Shown: positions 7,523 through 13,413 of the stretch, piece by piece | Numbering within the stretch: the stretch's first letter is position 1 | Layout of the letters: each line of letters opens with the position of its first letter | Program-made: the position numbers and the translations under genes | Notes under the pieces: model-generated | Databases searched by the model: none | Told to the model about the DNA's origin: nothing | Seen by the model: only the letters and a program-made list of their open reading frames with translations | NCBI GenBank assembly: GCA_022508865.1 | Contig: JAFLUK010000027.1 | Span: forward strand, 1 to 13,413 | DNA length: 13,413 bases | Direction of reading: 5' to 3' | Origin: Oscillospiraceae bacterium | GTDB taxonomy: Bacteria; Bacillota; Clostridia; Oscillospirales; Acutalibacteraceae

Positions 7523-7551
7523 ATTTTATCATAAGAGGAAGGAAATGACAA
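7523..7551 (-). promoter_or_regulatory. Predicted sigma-A promoter of the zinc-ribbon/metY/ispDF unit
   Basis: On the minus strand, TTGTCA (7546-7551) and TAAAAT (7523-7528) are 17 bases apart, five of six consensus matches in each. The leader would be about 23 bases. No other clear promoter precedes metY or ispD. Confidence 0.6.
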
Positions 7552-7571
7552 GTATTTAAGTGTAAAATCAA

Positions 7572-7602
7572 TGTACCCCCGCCACTGTGTAGCGAGGGTA
7601 CA
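7572..7602 (-). terminator. Hairpin terminator after spoVFB
   Basis: The arms 7572-7585 and 7589-7602 pair at 12 of 14 positions (mismatches at 7579/7595 and 7583/7591) around the loop TGT. The outer seven pairs are GC-rich. It begins two bases after the spoVFB stop. On the minus strand it is followed by ATTGATTTTACA, a modest T-rich tail, so termination may be incomplete. Confidence 0.6.
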
Positions 7603-7604
7603 AT

Positions 7605-8177
7605 TTATATGAACACAGGCTGATGCTGTTTATGTTCAAAAGCCAACTCCGTGCACTTTGGTATCAGTGTAAAATCACTGACCAGAGAATTTGGCTTTTT
7701 AATACAGTCATCCTGTGACATTGGTACAAAATATACATTTTTTGTATTGAGAAGTTTTCCTAAATTCACTGCAGAGGCACCCAGCCCGTCGTTTGTTGCT
7801 ATTGCAAGAAGTACCGGCCGCTGAATACGCAAATGACTTTTTACAGCCATAGTAACAGGAGTGTCGGTAATTGCATTTGCAATCTTGCCAAGGGTGTTAC
7901 CTGTACAAGGCGCAACAACAAGAACATCACACATTTTCTTTGGACCTACAGGCTCTGCTTCTTCTATTGTCCTGATAATTTTCTTTCCGGTGATTTTTTC
8001 TACTTCCGTGATAAATGACTCTGCCGTTCCAAATCTTGTATCTTTAGTTGAGGCGTTCATTGACATACTAGGAATTACGTCACATCCCATATCCACAAGA
8101 TTTTTCATCTCTTTGATTGAATAACTAAAGGTACAAAAGGAAGCTGACAGAGCATATCCGACGGCAAGTTTTTTCAC
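7605..8177 (-). CDS. spoVFB: Dipicolinate synthase subunit B
   Basis: 190 residues. Together with SpoVFA it oxidises dihydrodipicolinate to dipicolinic acid, the calcium chelator of the spore core; it acts in the mother cell. The fold is that of flavin-dependent decarboxylases (Dfp/UbiX-like): N-terminal GYALSASFCTF (7-17), the central VVAPCTGNTLGKIANAI (87-103) and the segment TPVTMAVKSHLR. The start is GTG at 8177, with AAGGAGG seven bases upstream inside spoVFA; the genes overlap by four bases (GTGA), so translation is coupled. In Bacillus subtilis the two genes precede asd, dapG and dapA; here they stand without lysine-pathway neighbours. Confidence 0.95.
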   Translation of the reverse strand: MKKLAVGYALSASFCTFSYSIKEMKNLVDMGCDVIPSMSMNASTKDTRFGTAESFITEVEKITGKKIIRTIEEAEPVGPKKMCDVLVVAPCTGNTLGKIANAITDTPVTMAVKSHLRIQRPVLLAIATNDGLGASAVNLGKLLNTKNVYFVPMSQDDCIKKPNSLVSDFTLIPKCTELAFEHKQHQPVFI

Positions 8178-9034
8178 CCGTCATCCTCCTTGAGTATGCT
8201 CAAAATTGTACTTTCTATTATTTCTCCTGCTGATTTTGGTGCTATTTTCCCCGGCAATGACAGTGCGTGAATTGTCTTTATTCCAAGCTTTTCTGCTTCT
8301 TCAAAATCCACACCACCGGGCTTTGAAGCTAAATCTATAATAAGACAGTCTTGTTTTATCCTTTTGAGAATATCCCCATTAAATACCATTGAGGGCACAG
8401 TGTTAAAAATAATGTTGTATTTTGAAATATCCTGAAAATCCCCCGTAACCGTTCCTGCAAAGCCATTTAGCTTTATCCATGCTAAATCACTGCTTTTTCT
8501 TGCAGACACAGTTACCTCTGCACCCATACCCCGAAGCATTTCGGACAGCACCTTGCCTATTCTGCCATATCCGCAGACAAGTATACTGCTGCCGTTGATT
8601 GTAAAATCAGAATTTATAATTGCCTGATTGATAGCGCCCTCAGCTGTAGGTACTGCATTTTTTACTGAAAACTCCTCCCTGTCACTGTATGAACAGATGT
8701 TATTATGAGATAGTTTAGGAAATTCAGAAAACAGTTGGTCTTTTTTACCTGTGAAAATCTTTTTATCCTTTAACTCATCTTCATAGCCTGAGAGGTCAAT
8801 GCCGCTTTCATTGTTGGAAAAAGGCGTGTTAATCCTCTTTCCTTCCTTAAAGGGCATTAAGGGTAAAATTAAAATATCACTGTCCAGAGCTGCAGCAATT
8901 TCACAATTCATATTGCTTAACTTGTCAAAACCGCACAGTTTAACCTCGTAGCCGTCATTGCGGAGAGCCTTTGCAAGGTAGTAACTCCTTTTGTCACCGC
9001 CAAGAACAGAGAAAGTCTTTTTCTTACTTTTCAT
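8174..9034 (-). CDS. spoVFA: Dipicolinate synthase subunit A
   Basis: 286 residues from the ATG at 9034, chosen because AAAGGTG lies six bases before it; the in-frame GTG at 9043 is part of that ribosome site. This is the NAD(P)-binding subunit of dipicolinate synthase. Residues 1-140 are the N-terminal domain (VLGGDKRSYYLAKAL start), with PTAEGAI at 129-135. A Rossmann fold follows with the dinucleotide loop CGYGRIG (154-160), then IIFNTVPS, IIDLASKPGG and the characteristic C-terminal LSLPGKIAPKSAG (258-270). A sigma-K-like promoter lies upstream, as expected for late mother-cell expression. It is an unambiguous sign that the organism makes or once made endospores. Confidence 0.96.
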   Translation of the reverse strand: MKSKKKTFSVLGGDKRSYYLAKALRNDGYEVKLCGFDKLSNMNCEIAAALDSDILILPLMPFKEGKRINTPFSNNESGIDLSGYEDELKDKKIFTGKKDQLFSEFPKLSHNNICSYSDREEFSVKNAVPTAEGAINQAIINSDFTINGSSILVCGYGRIGKVLSEMLRGMGAEVTVSARKSSDLAWIKLNGFAGTVTGDFQDISKYNIIFNTVPSMVFNGDILKRIKQDCLIIDLASKPGGVDFEEAEKLGIKTIHALSLPGKIAPKSAGEIIESTILSILKEDDG

Positions 9035-9071
9035 AGAAAGCACCTTTACTAATAATTGATTGATATATTTT

Positions 9072-9100
9072 CATTATATGAAATGCTTTATAAAATGTTC
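9072..9100 (-). promoter_or_regulatory. Putative sigma-K-like promoter of spoVFAB
   Basis: On the minus strand, GAACAT (9095-9100, core AC) is followed 16 bases later by CATATAATG (9072-9080). This fits the sigma-K pattern AC...CATAnnnTA except for the last base; the -10 also resembles sigma-E. Predicted start near 9065, about 30 bases before the spoVFA ATG. The assignment rests partly on the known sigma-K control of spoVF in Bacillus. Confidence 0.45.
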
Positions 9101-9111
9101 ATAAAACATCC

Positions 9112-9184
9112 TTAAGTAAACACTGCTTAATTCCGTTAAAAAGTATGTAGCCTATTTTTTGAATATTAATTAGTGTTTACTTAA
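9112..9184. repeat. 13-bp perfect inverted repeat with overlapping GTAAAC/GTTTAC hairpin
   Basis: TTAAGTAAACACT at 9112-9124 is the exact reverse complement of 9172-9184, with 47 bases between the arms. The right arm also contains GTTTAC (9175-9180), which pairs with GTAAAC at 9188-9193, so two stems compete. The second stem runs three bases into the DUF1540 terminator. It lies just upstream of the spoVFA promoter. Possible roles are an operator pair or alternative RNA folds; neither is proven. Confidence 0.6.
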
Positions 9185-9190
9185 TATGTA

Positions 9191-9235
9191 AACGGCATAT
9201 TTGTAATAATAATTGTTTTTTACAAAAATGCCGTT
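9191..9235 (-). terminator. Hairpin terminator after the DUF1540 gene
   Basis: The arms 9191-9206 and 9220-9235 pair as eight base pairs (AACGGCAT/ATGCCGTT), one A-A mismatch and seven further pairs around a 13-base AT-rich loop. It begins 20 bases past the DUF1540 stop. The sequence after it on the minus strand is only weakly T-rich (TACATATT), so some read-through into spoVF is conceivable. Confidence 0.55.
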
Positions 9236-9254
9236 ATGAGTATATTATTGTTTT

Positions 9255-9440
9255 TTAGCAGTTACAGCACTTTGACTTTGCTACAAAGCTTTCGCAGTCT
9301 ACACACTGACATTCACTTGGATGAGGCTCATGTGTGCCTACACTGATTGTGTCAAGAGAACAGTAGTTTTCTGTGCTGTTGTGATTCTCACAGGATACAA
9401 CTGTACATCTGATTGATTGGTTTTTCTTATTCTTATCCAT
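9255..9440 (-). CDS. DUF1540 cysteine-rich small protein
   Basis: 61 residues from the ATG at 9440, with GAGGTG six bases upstream; the in-frame GTG at 9449 is part of that ribosome site. After a Lys/Asn-rich start comes one DUF1540 unit: IRCTVVSCENHN, an NYCSLDTISV segment, then ECQCVDCESF, followed by a CCNC C-terminus. Nine cysteines in 61 residues suggest metal binding. DUF1540 proteins are frequent in spore-forming Clostridia and have no assigned function that I know of. It is transcribed in the same direction as spoVFAB but ends at its own hairpin. I found no convincing promoter: a TATAAT at 9509-9514 on this strand lacks a good -35. Confidence 0.82.
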   Translation of the reverse strand: MDKNKKNQSIRCTVVSCENHNSTENYCSLDTISVGTHEPHPSECQCVDCESFVAKSKCCNC

Positions 9441-9588
9441 ATTTATCACCTCAAAAAGATTTGATACAGGCTTAACAGTATAAATTACGGTTAACTCCCG
9501 TCCTATTTATTATAGGTAAAGTAAATTAATTTATGCTCTTTTCATAGCAAAAAACAGCAAGCAGAATAAAATATATTGAGGTGTTGTT
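9441..9588. other. Divergent intergenic region between the DUF1540 gene and the small membrane-protein gene
   Basis: This 148-base AT-rich gap must hold the promoters of two divergent genes, but no pair of boxes with good spacing stands out on either strand. Besides the two ribosome sites it holds a short palindrome (CCTAT-TTATT-ATAGG, 9502-9516). A sporulation sigma factor could explain the lack of a vegetative match (inference). Confidence 0.4.
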
Positions 9589-9921
9589 ATGACTTTGTTC
9601 TATATTATTATGATTCTTCTTTCTTTGGTGGGTATTATAGAAATAATCAGCTATATTATTTACCACATAATGTCAGTAAAAAATGAATGTTCAACAATGC
9701 TGATTACTCCTGTTGACAAAGACAGCAACTATGAAATGATAATAAGAAGTGCAATTGAAAAAACAAAATGGATGGGGCATTTGAGACCAAAGAGAATTAT
9801 TATTGTTACGGAAAATTTAAGTGATGAAACCATTGAAGATATGAGAGAAATGACCTACGGTTATTCCTTTATTGAAATTTACAACAAAAAAGATATGAAT
9901 AAGGTACTGACTTTATTGTAA
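9589..9921 (+). CDS. Small single-pass membrane protein, function unknown
   Basis: 110 residues. Residues about 4-28 form one strongly hydrophobic N-terminal helix. The remaining 80 residues are a small alpha/beta domain: 'CSTMLITPV' and 'RIIIVTENLSDETIEDM' look like beta strands followed by helices, with YSFIEIYN near the end. I do not recognise the family. GAGGTG sits six bases before the ATG, a good site. It ends 30 bases before the preferred recD2 start (21 before the upstream ATG), in the same direction, so it may be co-transcribed with recD2 and comF, although a promoter candidate overlaps its stop codon. Confidence 0.78.
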   Translation: MTLFYIIMILLSLVGIIEIISYIIYHIMSVKNECSTMLITPVDKDSNYEMIIRSAIEKTKWMGHLRPKRIIIVTENLSDETIEDMREMTYGYSFIEIYNKKDMNKVLTLL

Positions 9922-9944
9922 AAGCAAAATATAAATGATATAAT
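9916..9944 (+). promoter_or_regulatory. Putative promoter directly before recD2 (leaderless transcript possible)
   Basis: TTGTAA (9916-9921, including the stop codon of the preceding gene), a 17-base spacer and a perfect TATAAT (9939-9944). Transcription would begin about 9950-9952, at or just before the ATG at 9952. The -35 matches only four of six bases and the region is AT-rich, so chance is a real alternative. Confidence 0.35.
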
Positions 9945-9951
9945 GAAAATT

Positions 9952-12162
9952 ATGGAACAACAAGAATTATTACAAATTACCGGAACAGTTGAAGATATAA
10001 TTTACCGAAACGAAGAAAACGGCTACACCGTGGTTGATATTGAGGTAAAAAAGGAAATGATTACCGCAACAGGTATTATGCCAACGGTGGAATCAGGTAT
10101 GGAGGTAAGGCTGTTTGGCTACTACAAAAGCCATCCAAGCTATGGGCTTCAGTTTGCTGTTGAAACATTTGAACAGACCATACCTACCTCTATCCAGGGA
10201 ATTTTGCGTTATTTGTCATCAGGCGCAATTAAGGGTGTAGGCTTTGCCACAGCCAATAACCTTGTTAAAGCTTTTAGAGAAAATACTCTTACGGTTATGG
10301 AAAACGAACCGGAAAGAGTTGCCAAAATACGTGGTATATCAATGACAAAGGCTGTGGAAATATCTAATCAATTAAAAGAAAATCTGGGAATAAGGGAGCT
10401 TATGCTGTACCTTAGCGAGTTCAGCATTTCTGCCCATTCTGCTGTGAAGATATACAGGATATACGGAGATAAAAGTCTGGAATACATAAGAGAAAACCCT
10501 TATCAGCTCTGCAACAGCGGACTCCGGGTTTCTTTTGAAATGGCGGATATGATTGCAAAAAAACAGGAAAGACCCATTGATGAGATGTGTCGTATTCGTG
10601 CAGGTATTGTTCACGTGCTGAATCACAACATACTGAACGGTCACACCTGTCTCCCAAAGGACAGACTGATAAGCACAACCTCTGATTTTTTACAGGTTGA
10701 TAACAGCTTAACAGAAAAGGCTCTGGAAAATATGGTGTTTGACCGTTCGGTTATGATGGAAAATTTTCAGGACAGAGAGTTTATTTTTTTGCCTGAACTT
10801 CATAGAGCCGAAAGCTTTATTGCAGCAAGAATTAAAATGATGATGAGTTTTCCTGCGGCTAAATTTGAAAACACCGCTACTCTCATTGAAAATATTGAAA
10901 AAGAGGACAATATAATCTATGCAGATAAGCAAAAGGAAGCAATTGCTGCCGCTATGGAAAAAGGCTTTCTTATTCTGACAGGAGGACCGGGCACAGGAAA
11001 AACAACTACCCTTAACGCAATTATCAAATTACTGGAGCAAAACGGACAAAAGGTGCTTCTTGCCGCTCCTACAGGCAGAGCATCTCAAAGAATGGGAGAG
11101 CTTACAGGTAAAGAGGCAAAGACTATACACAGACTTCTTGAGGTTGCCTACGACAGTGAAGGGAAGCTGATATTTAAAAGGAACGAAAAGAATCTTCTAA
11201 AGTGTGATACACTGATTGTTGACGAGGTTTCTATGGTGGATTCACAGCTGTTTGCAAGTCTTATTGAAGCGCTTGCCTTTGGCACAAGGCTCATACTAGT
11301 GGGCGACAGCAATCAGCTTCCGTCGGTGGGCCCGGGTAATGTGTTGGGCAGCTTAATCTCCTCGAAAGTACTTCCCTATGTTGAGCTTACAGAAATTTTC
11401 CGTCAGTCAATGGAAAGTCTGATTGTTACAAATGCTCATAAAATTGTGGAGGGAGAATTACCTGAAATCTCCTGCCACACCTCTGACTTCTTCTTTTTGC
11501 CGACAAATAATTCAGCCGACACTGTTTCTCTTGTGGTGGATTTGTACACAAGACGACTTGTAAACAGCTACGGTTATACTCCTGCCAAAGATATACAAAT
11601 CCTTTGTCCCGGCAGGAAAGGTCCTTTGGGGTCAAATGAATTAAATGACCGTTTGCAAAGTGAACTGAATCCACCTGAAAAGGACAAGCCTGAAATTAAG
11701 TTTGGAAGTAAAGTTCTACGAATCGGCGACAAGGTTATGCAAAACAGGAACAACTATGATATTCTGTTTACCAGAGATAACGGAGAGGTTGGAGCAGGAA
11801 TTTTTAACGGCGACATTGGTGAAATTGTTGAAATAAACAAAAAGCAACAGAGTATAAAAATTAAGTTTGACGACAAAACCGCTATGTATGATTACGACGC
11901 TTCACAGGATATTGAGCTTAGCTACGCAACAACAATACACAAAAGTCAGGGTAATGAATTTGAGGCTGTTATTATTCCTCTGTTCAACACTCCCCCACAG
12001 CTTTGCTACAGAAATCTTTTGTACACAGGTGTTACCAGAGCAAAAAAACTCTTAATACTTGCAGGTGACAAAAATATTATTTCAGCAATGGCTAAAAGCA
12101 ACAAAAGAAACGGCAGATACAGTGGACTAAAAGACTTTTTACTCAGAGATGACATCATATGA
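9952..12162 (+). CDS. recD2: RecD2-type ATP-dependent DNA helicase
   Basis: 736 residues from the ATG at 9952 (start 'MEQQELLQITGTVED'); an ATG three codons upstream at 9943 is the alternative. Neither has a Shine-Dalgarno site. A superfamily 1B 5'-3' helicase of the form that works without RecBC, in DNA repair and replication-fork maintenance. Order: N-terminal OB-like domain (about 9-79), helix-hairpin-helix segment (93-142, 'IKGVGFATAN', 'KIRGISMTKA'), Walker A GGPGTGKTT (K350), Walker B IVDEVS (D424, E425), motif III LVGDSNQLPSVGPG, an SH3-like insert with 'RIGDKVMQNRNNYD', motif V TTIHKSQGNEF (about 661-671), motif VI VTRAKK (from 694). It is intact, of normal length, and overlaps comF by four bases. 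Confidence 0.96.
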   Translation: MEQQELLQITGTVEDIIYRNEENGYTVVDIEVKKEMITATGIMPTVESGMEVRLFGYYKSHPSYGLQFAVETFEQTIPTSIQGILRYLSSGAIKGVGFATANNLVKAFRENTLTVMENEPERVAKIRGISMTKAVEISNQLKENLGIRELMLYLSEFSISAHSAVKIYRIYGDKSLEYIRENPYQLCNSGLRVSFEMADMIAKKQERPIDEMCRIRAGIVHVLNHNILNGHTCLPKDRLISTTSDFLQVDNSLTEKALENMVFDRSVMMENFQDREFIFLPELHRAESFIAARIKMMMSFPAAKFENTATLIENIEKEDNIIYADKQKEAIAAAMEKGFLILTGGPGTGKTTTLNAIIKLLEQNGQKVLLAAPTGRASQRMGELTGKEAKTIHRLLEVAYDSEGKLIFKRNEKNLLKCDTLIVDEVSMVDSQLFASLIEALAFGTRLILVGDSNQLPSVGPGNVLGSLISSKVLPYVELTEIFRQSMESLIVTNAHKIVEGELPEISCHTSDFFFLPTNNSADTVSLVVDLYTRRLVNSYGYTPAKDIQILCPGRKGPLGSNELNDRLQSELNPPEKDKPEIKFGSKVLRIGDKVMQNRNNYDILFTRDNGEVGAGIFNGDIGEIVEINKKQQSIKIKFDDKTAMYDYDASQDIELSYATTIHKSQGNEFEAVIIPLFNTPPQLCYRNLLYTGVTRAKKLLILAGDKNIISAMAKSNKRNGRYSGLKDFLLRDDII

Positions 12163-12809
12163 ATATATCACCCGTTTTTAGTATAATCAAAAACTTTATT
12201 TTTCCAAAAAGATGCCCTTATTGTAATAAACTAATAAAAGTCAGTGAATATGCTTGTAATTCCTGTATAGACAAATTCCCGTTCACCTATATTGACGGAT
12301 TTACCAAGGGTGGATTTATATGTGTGTCTTCCTTTCCCTATGAAGATATTTTTAAAAATGCTATTTTAAACATAAAGTTTAAGTCTAAAACAGCATATGC
12401 ACCCCAGGTTGCAGTTACTATGGTTAGAGATATTAATGACTGCTATAAGGATAAAAATTTTGATTTCATTACCTCTGTTCCTTTGCATAAGAAAAGATAC
12501 AGAAAAAGAGGTTTTAATCAATCCAGACTTTTAGCTGAAAATATTTCCAAACAACTAAAAATTCCCTATATAGAGGCTCTTGTTAAGGTTAAGAACAACA
12601 AACCACAGCATACAATCAAGGGTAAGGAAAGAATGTCAAATGTAAAAAACGCCTACAAAGTGATTGACAAGGCTATTATAAAGGATAAAAATATTTTGAT
12701 TATTGACGACATTATCACAACAGGCTACACATTGGGAGAGTGTTGCAAGGTACTGGACAAGGGTGGGGCAAAAGATGTTATTTGTGCTACTTTTTGCAGA
12801 GTTATCTAG
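12159..12809 (+). CDS. comF: ComF-family protein (phosphoribosyltransferase fold)
   Basis: 216 residues, typical length. An N-terminal four-cysteine zinc ribbon (C19, C22, C33, C36; CPYC and CNSC) is followed by a central helical region with VPLHKKRYRKRGFNQS, and a C-terminal type I phosphoribosyltransferase domain with the PRPP loop IIDDIITTG (D183, D184). In naturally competent bacteria ComF acts in the cytoplasm during uptake of single-stranded DNA; its reaction is not settled. The ATG overlaps the recD2 stop (ATGA), so the two are co-transcribed and probably translationally coupled, placing a DNA-entry gene with a DNA helicase. The pair alone does not show that this organism is competent. 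Confidence 0.94.
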   Translation: MNISPVFSIIKNFIFPKRCPYCNKLIKVSEYACNSCIDKFPFTYIDGFTKGGFICVSSFPYEDIFKNAILNIKFKSKTAYAPQVAVTMVRDINDCYKDKNFDFITSVPLHKKRYRKRGFNQSRLLAENISKQLKIPYIEALVKVKNNKPQHTIKGKERMSNVKNAYKVIDKAIIKDKNILIIDDIITTGYTLGECCKVLDKGGAKDVICATFCRVI

Positions 12810-12850
12810 AAAGACACTTATTACATTTAGTTTACAATTGCTTTTAATAG

Positions 12851-12879
12851 GTGTTTTTCCTTGAAAAAAGCACTTTTTT
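12851..12879 (+). terminator. Rho-independent terminator after comF
   Basis: Arms 12851-12858 and 12866-12873 form eight pairs (one G-T wobble) around the loop CCTTGAA, followed directly by six T (12874-12879). It lies about 40 bases past the comF stop. Its right arm and loop contain the -35 box of the next promoter. Confidence 0.7.
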
Positions 12880-12889
12880 CTATTATAAT
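12861..12889 (+). promoter_or_regulatory. Predicted sigma-A promoter of the mreB-family gene, overlapping the terminator
   Basis: TTGAAA (12861-12866), a 17-base spacer and TATAAT (12884-12889). Start of transcription near 12896 would give a 25-base leader. The -35 lies in the loop of the comF terminator and the spacer contains its T-run. Confidence 0.65.
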
Positions 12890-12920
12890 ACAATACAGAA
12901 TTTGGAATTGGAGACTATAT

Positions 12921-13413
12921 ATGAACATTGCTATAGATATAGGAAGTTGCAACACAAGGGTTGCCACAGAAAACGACGGTATTTTAATTGATGAACCCTC
13001 TGTAATTACATATGATACCTACACAAACTCTATTATAGCCATTGGCACAAATGCGTATAAAACACTTGGAAAAACACCAAAAAGAGTTGAAGCGGTTTTC
13101 CCTATGAATAACGGAGCAATCTCTGCTTCAGAGCTTGTGGAAAATATGGTAAGAATTTTTATCGGTATGGTGGGAAAGAAAAAAATATCTATGCCCAGAG
13201 TGATTACCGCTGTTCCCGGCGGTATTACCGAGGTTGAAAAAAGAGCCATTGTAAATGCCATAAGCAGTTATGGTGTGAGAACCGTATATTTGATAGAAAC
13301 AGCAAAGGCGGCTGCAATTGGCGCCGGAATGGATATTCTTGAAGGTACAGGCAAGCTGGTGGCTGACCTTGGGGGCGGCACTGCTGATATTGCAGTCTTA
13401 TCATTAGGCGGTG
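12921..13413 (+). CDS. mreB: MreB/Mbl-family rod-shape actin homologue (3' end cut by window)
   Basis: The first 164 codons are present, about half of a normal MreB. MreB polymerises on the inner face of the membrane and guides the elongation machinery that makes side-wall peptidoglycan. Phosphate loop 1 is at the start (AIDIGSCNT, D6) and phosphate loop 2 at ADLGGGTADIAVLSLGG (D149). Between them are DEPSVI, 'EAVFPMNNGAISASELVENM', PRVITAVPGG and an ETAKAAAIGAGM block matching MreB's helix before loop 2. Loop 1 reads GSCNT where common MreB has GTANT, so this is a somewhat divergent copy or an Mbl/MreBH paralogue. GGAG lies seven bases before the ATG. It has its own promoter. Confidence 0.88.
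   Translation, partial: MNIAIDIGSCNTRVATENDGILIDEPSVITYDTYTNSIIAIGTNAYKTLGKTPKRVEAVFPMNNGAISASELVENMVRIFIGMVGKKKISMPRVITAVPGGITEVEKRAIVNAISSYGVRTVYLIETAKAAAIGAGMDILEGTGKLVADLGGGTADIAVLSLGG

Noticed and set aside
9035..9043. spoVFA start at GTG 9043
   Set aside because: That GTG is part of the AAAGGTG ribosome site, which is correctly spaced for the ATG at 9034.
9502..9516. Short palindrome CCTAT-TTATT-ATAGG as an operator, and its TATAAT as a -10 box
   Set aside because: Five-base arms are common in AT-rich intergenic DNA, and no acceptable -35 lies 16-18 bases away on the minus strand.

Overview
The window comes from an AT-rich, Gram-positive, spore-forming member of the Clostridia, most likely the Ruminococcaceae/Oscillospiraceae group. 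The pointers are both dipicolinate synthase subunits (needed only to make endospores), a DUF1540 protein, a DUF5685-type protein beside a J-domain protein, the MEP isoprenoid genes ispD and ispF, RecD2 without RecBC, and strong purine-rich ribosome binding sites. The genus assignment is inference. I see no insertion sequence, phage, CRISPR array, tRNA or rRNA; this looks like ordinary chromosome.

Left part, minus strand (1-3730). A predicted sigma-A promoter at 3702-3730 reads a tightly packed set: a DUF5685-type protein (TTG start), a J-domain protein with a TPR-like segment and a ten-cysteine tail, and a polytopic membrane protein. Thirty-two bases further on is a large secreted protein that runs off the window edge. 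Its layout is signal peptide, two SH3-like domains, two or three Ig-like domains, then the first half of a GH24-type (T4-like) lysozyme domain. No terminator separates it from the operon, so read-through is possible.

Centre (3767-7551). A HAD-family phosphatase reads rightward from its own promoter. It converges with a leftward unit across a shared hairpin terminator at 4439-4470. That unit starts at a promoter at 7523-7551 and runs zinc-ribbon/DUF2007-like membrane protein, O-acetylhomoserine sulfhydrylase, ispD, ispF. ispD and ispF give two steps of the MEP pathway and overlap by four bases. ispD has no ATG start and begins inside the end of the sulfhydrylase gene.

Sporulation block (7572-9440, minus). 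spoVFA and spoVFB, overlapping by four bases, make dipicolinic acid in the mother cell. A sigma-K-like promoter lies upstream and a hairpin terminator downstream. Upstream of them is a small DUF1540 cysteine-rich gene. The gap between holds a terminator hairpin and an unusual set of overlapping inverted repeats.

Right part, plus strand (9589-13413). A small one-helix membrane protein is followed by recD2 (5'-3' DNA helicase), then comF (DNA uptake, phosphoribosyltransferase fold), which overlaps recD2 by four bases. A terminator whose sequence also holds the -35 box of the next promoter separates comF from an MreB-family actin homologue cut by the window end.
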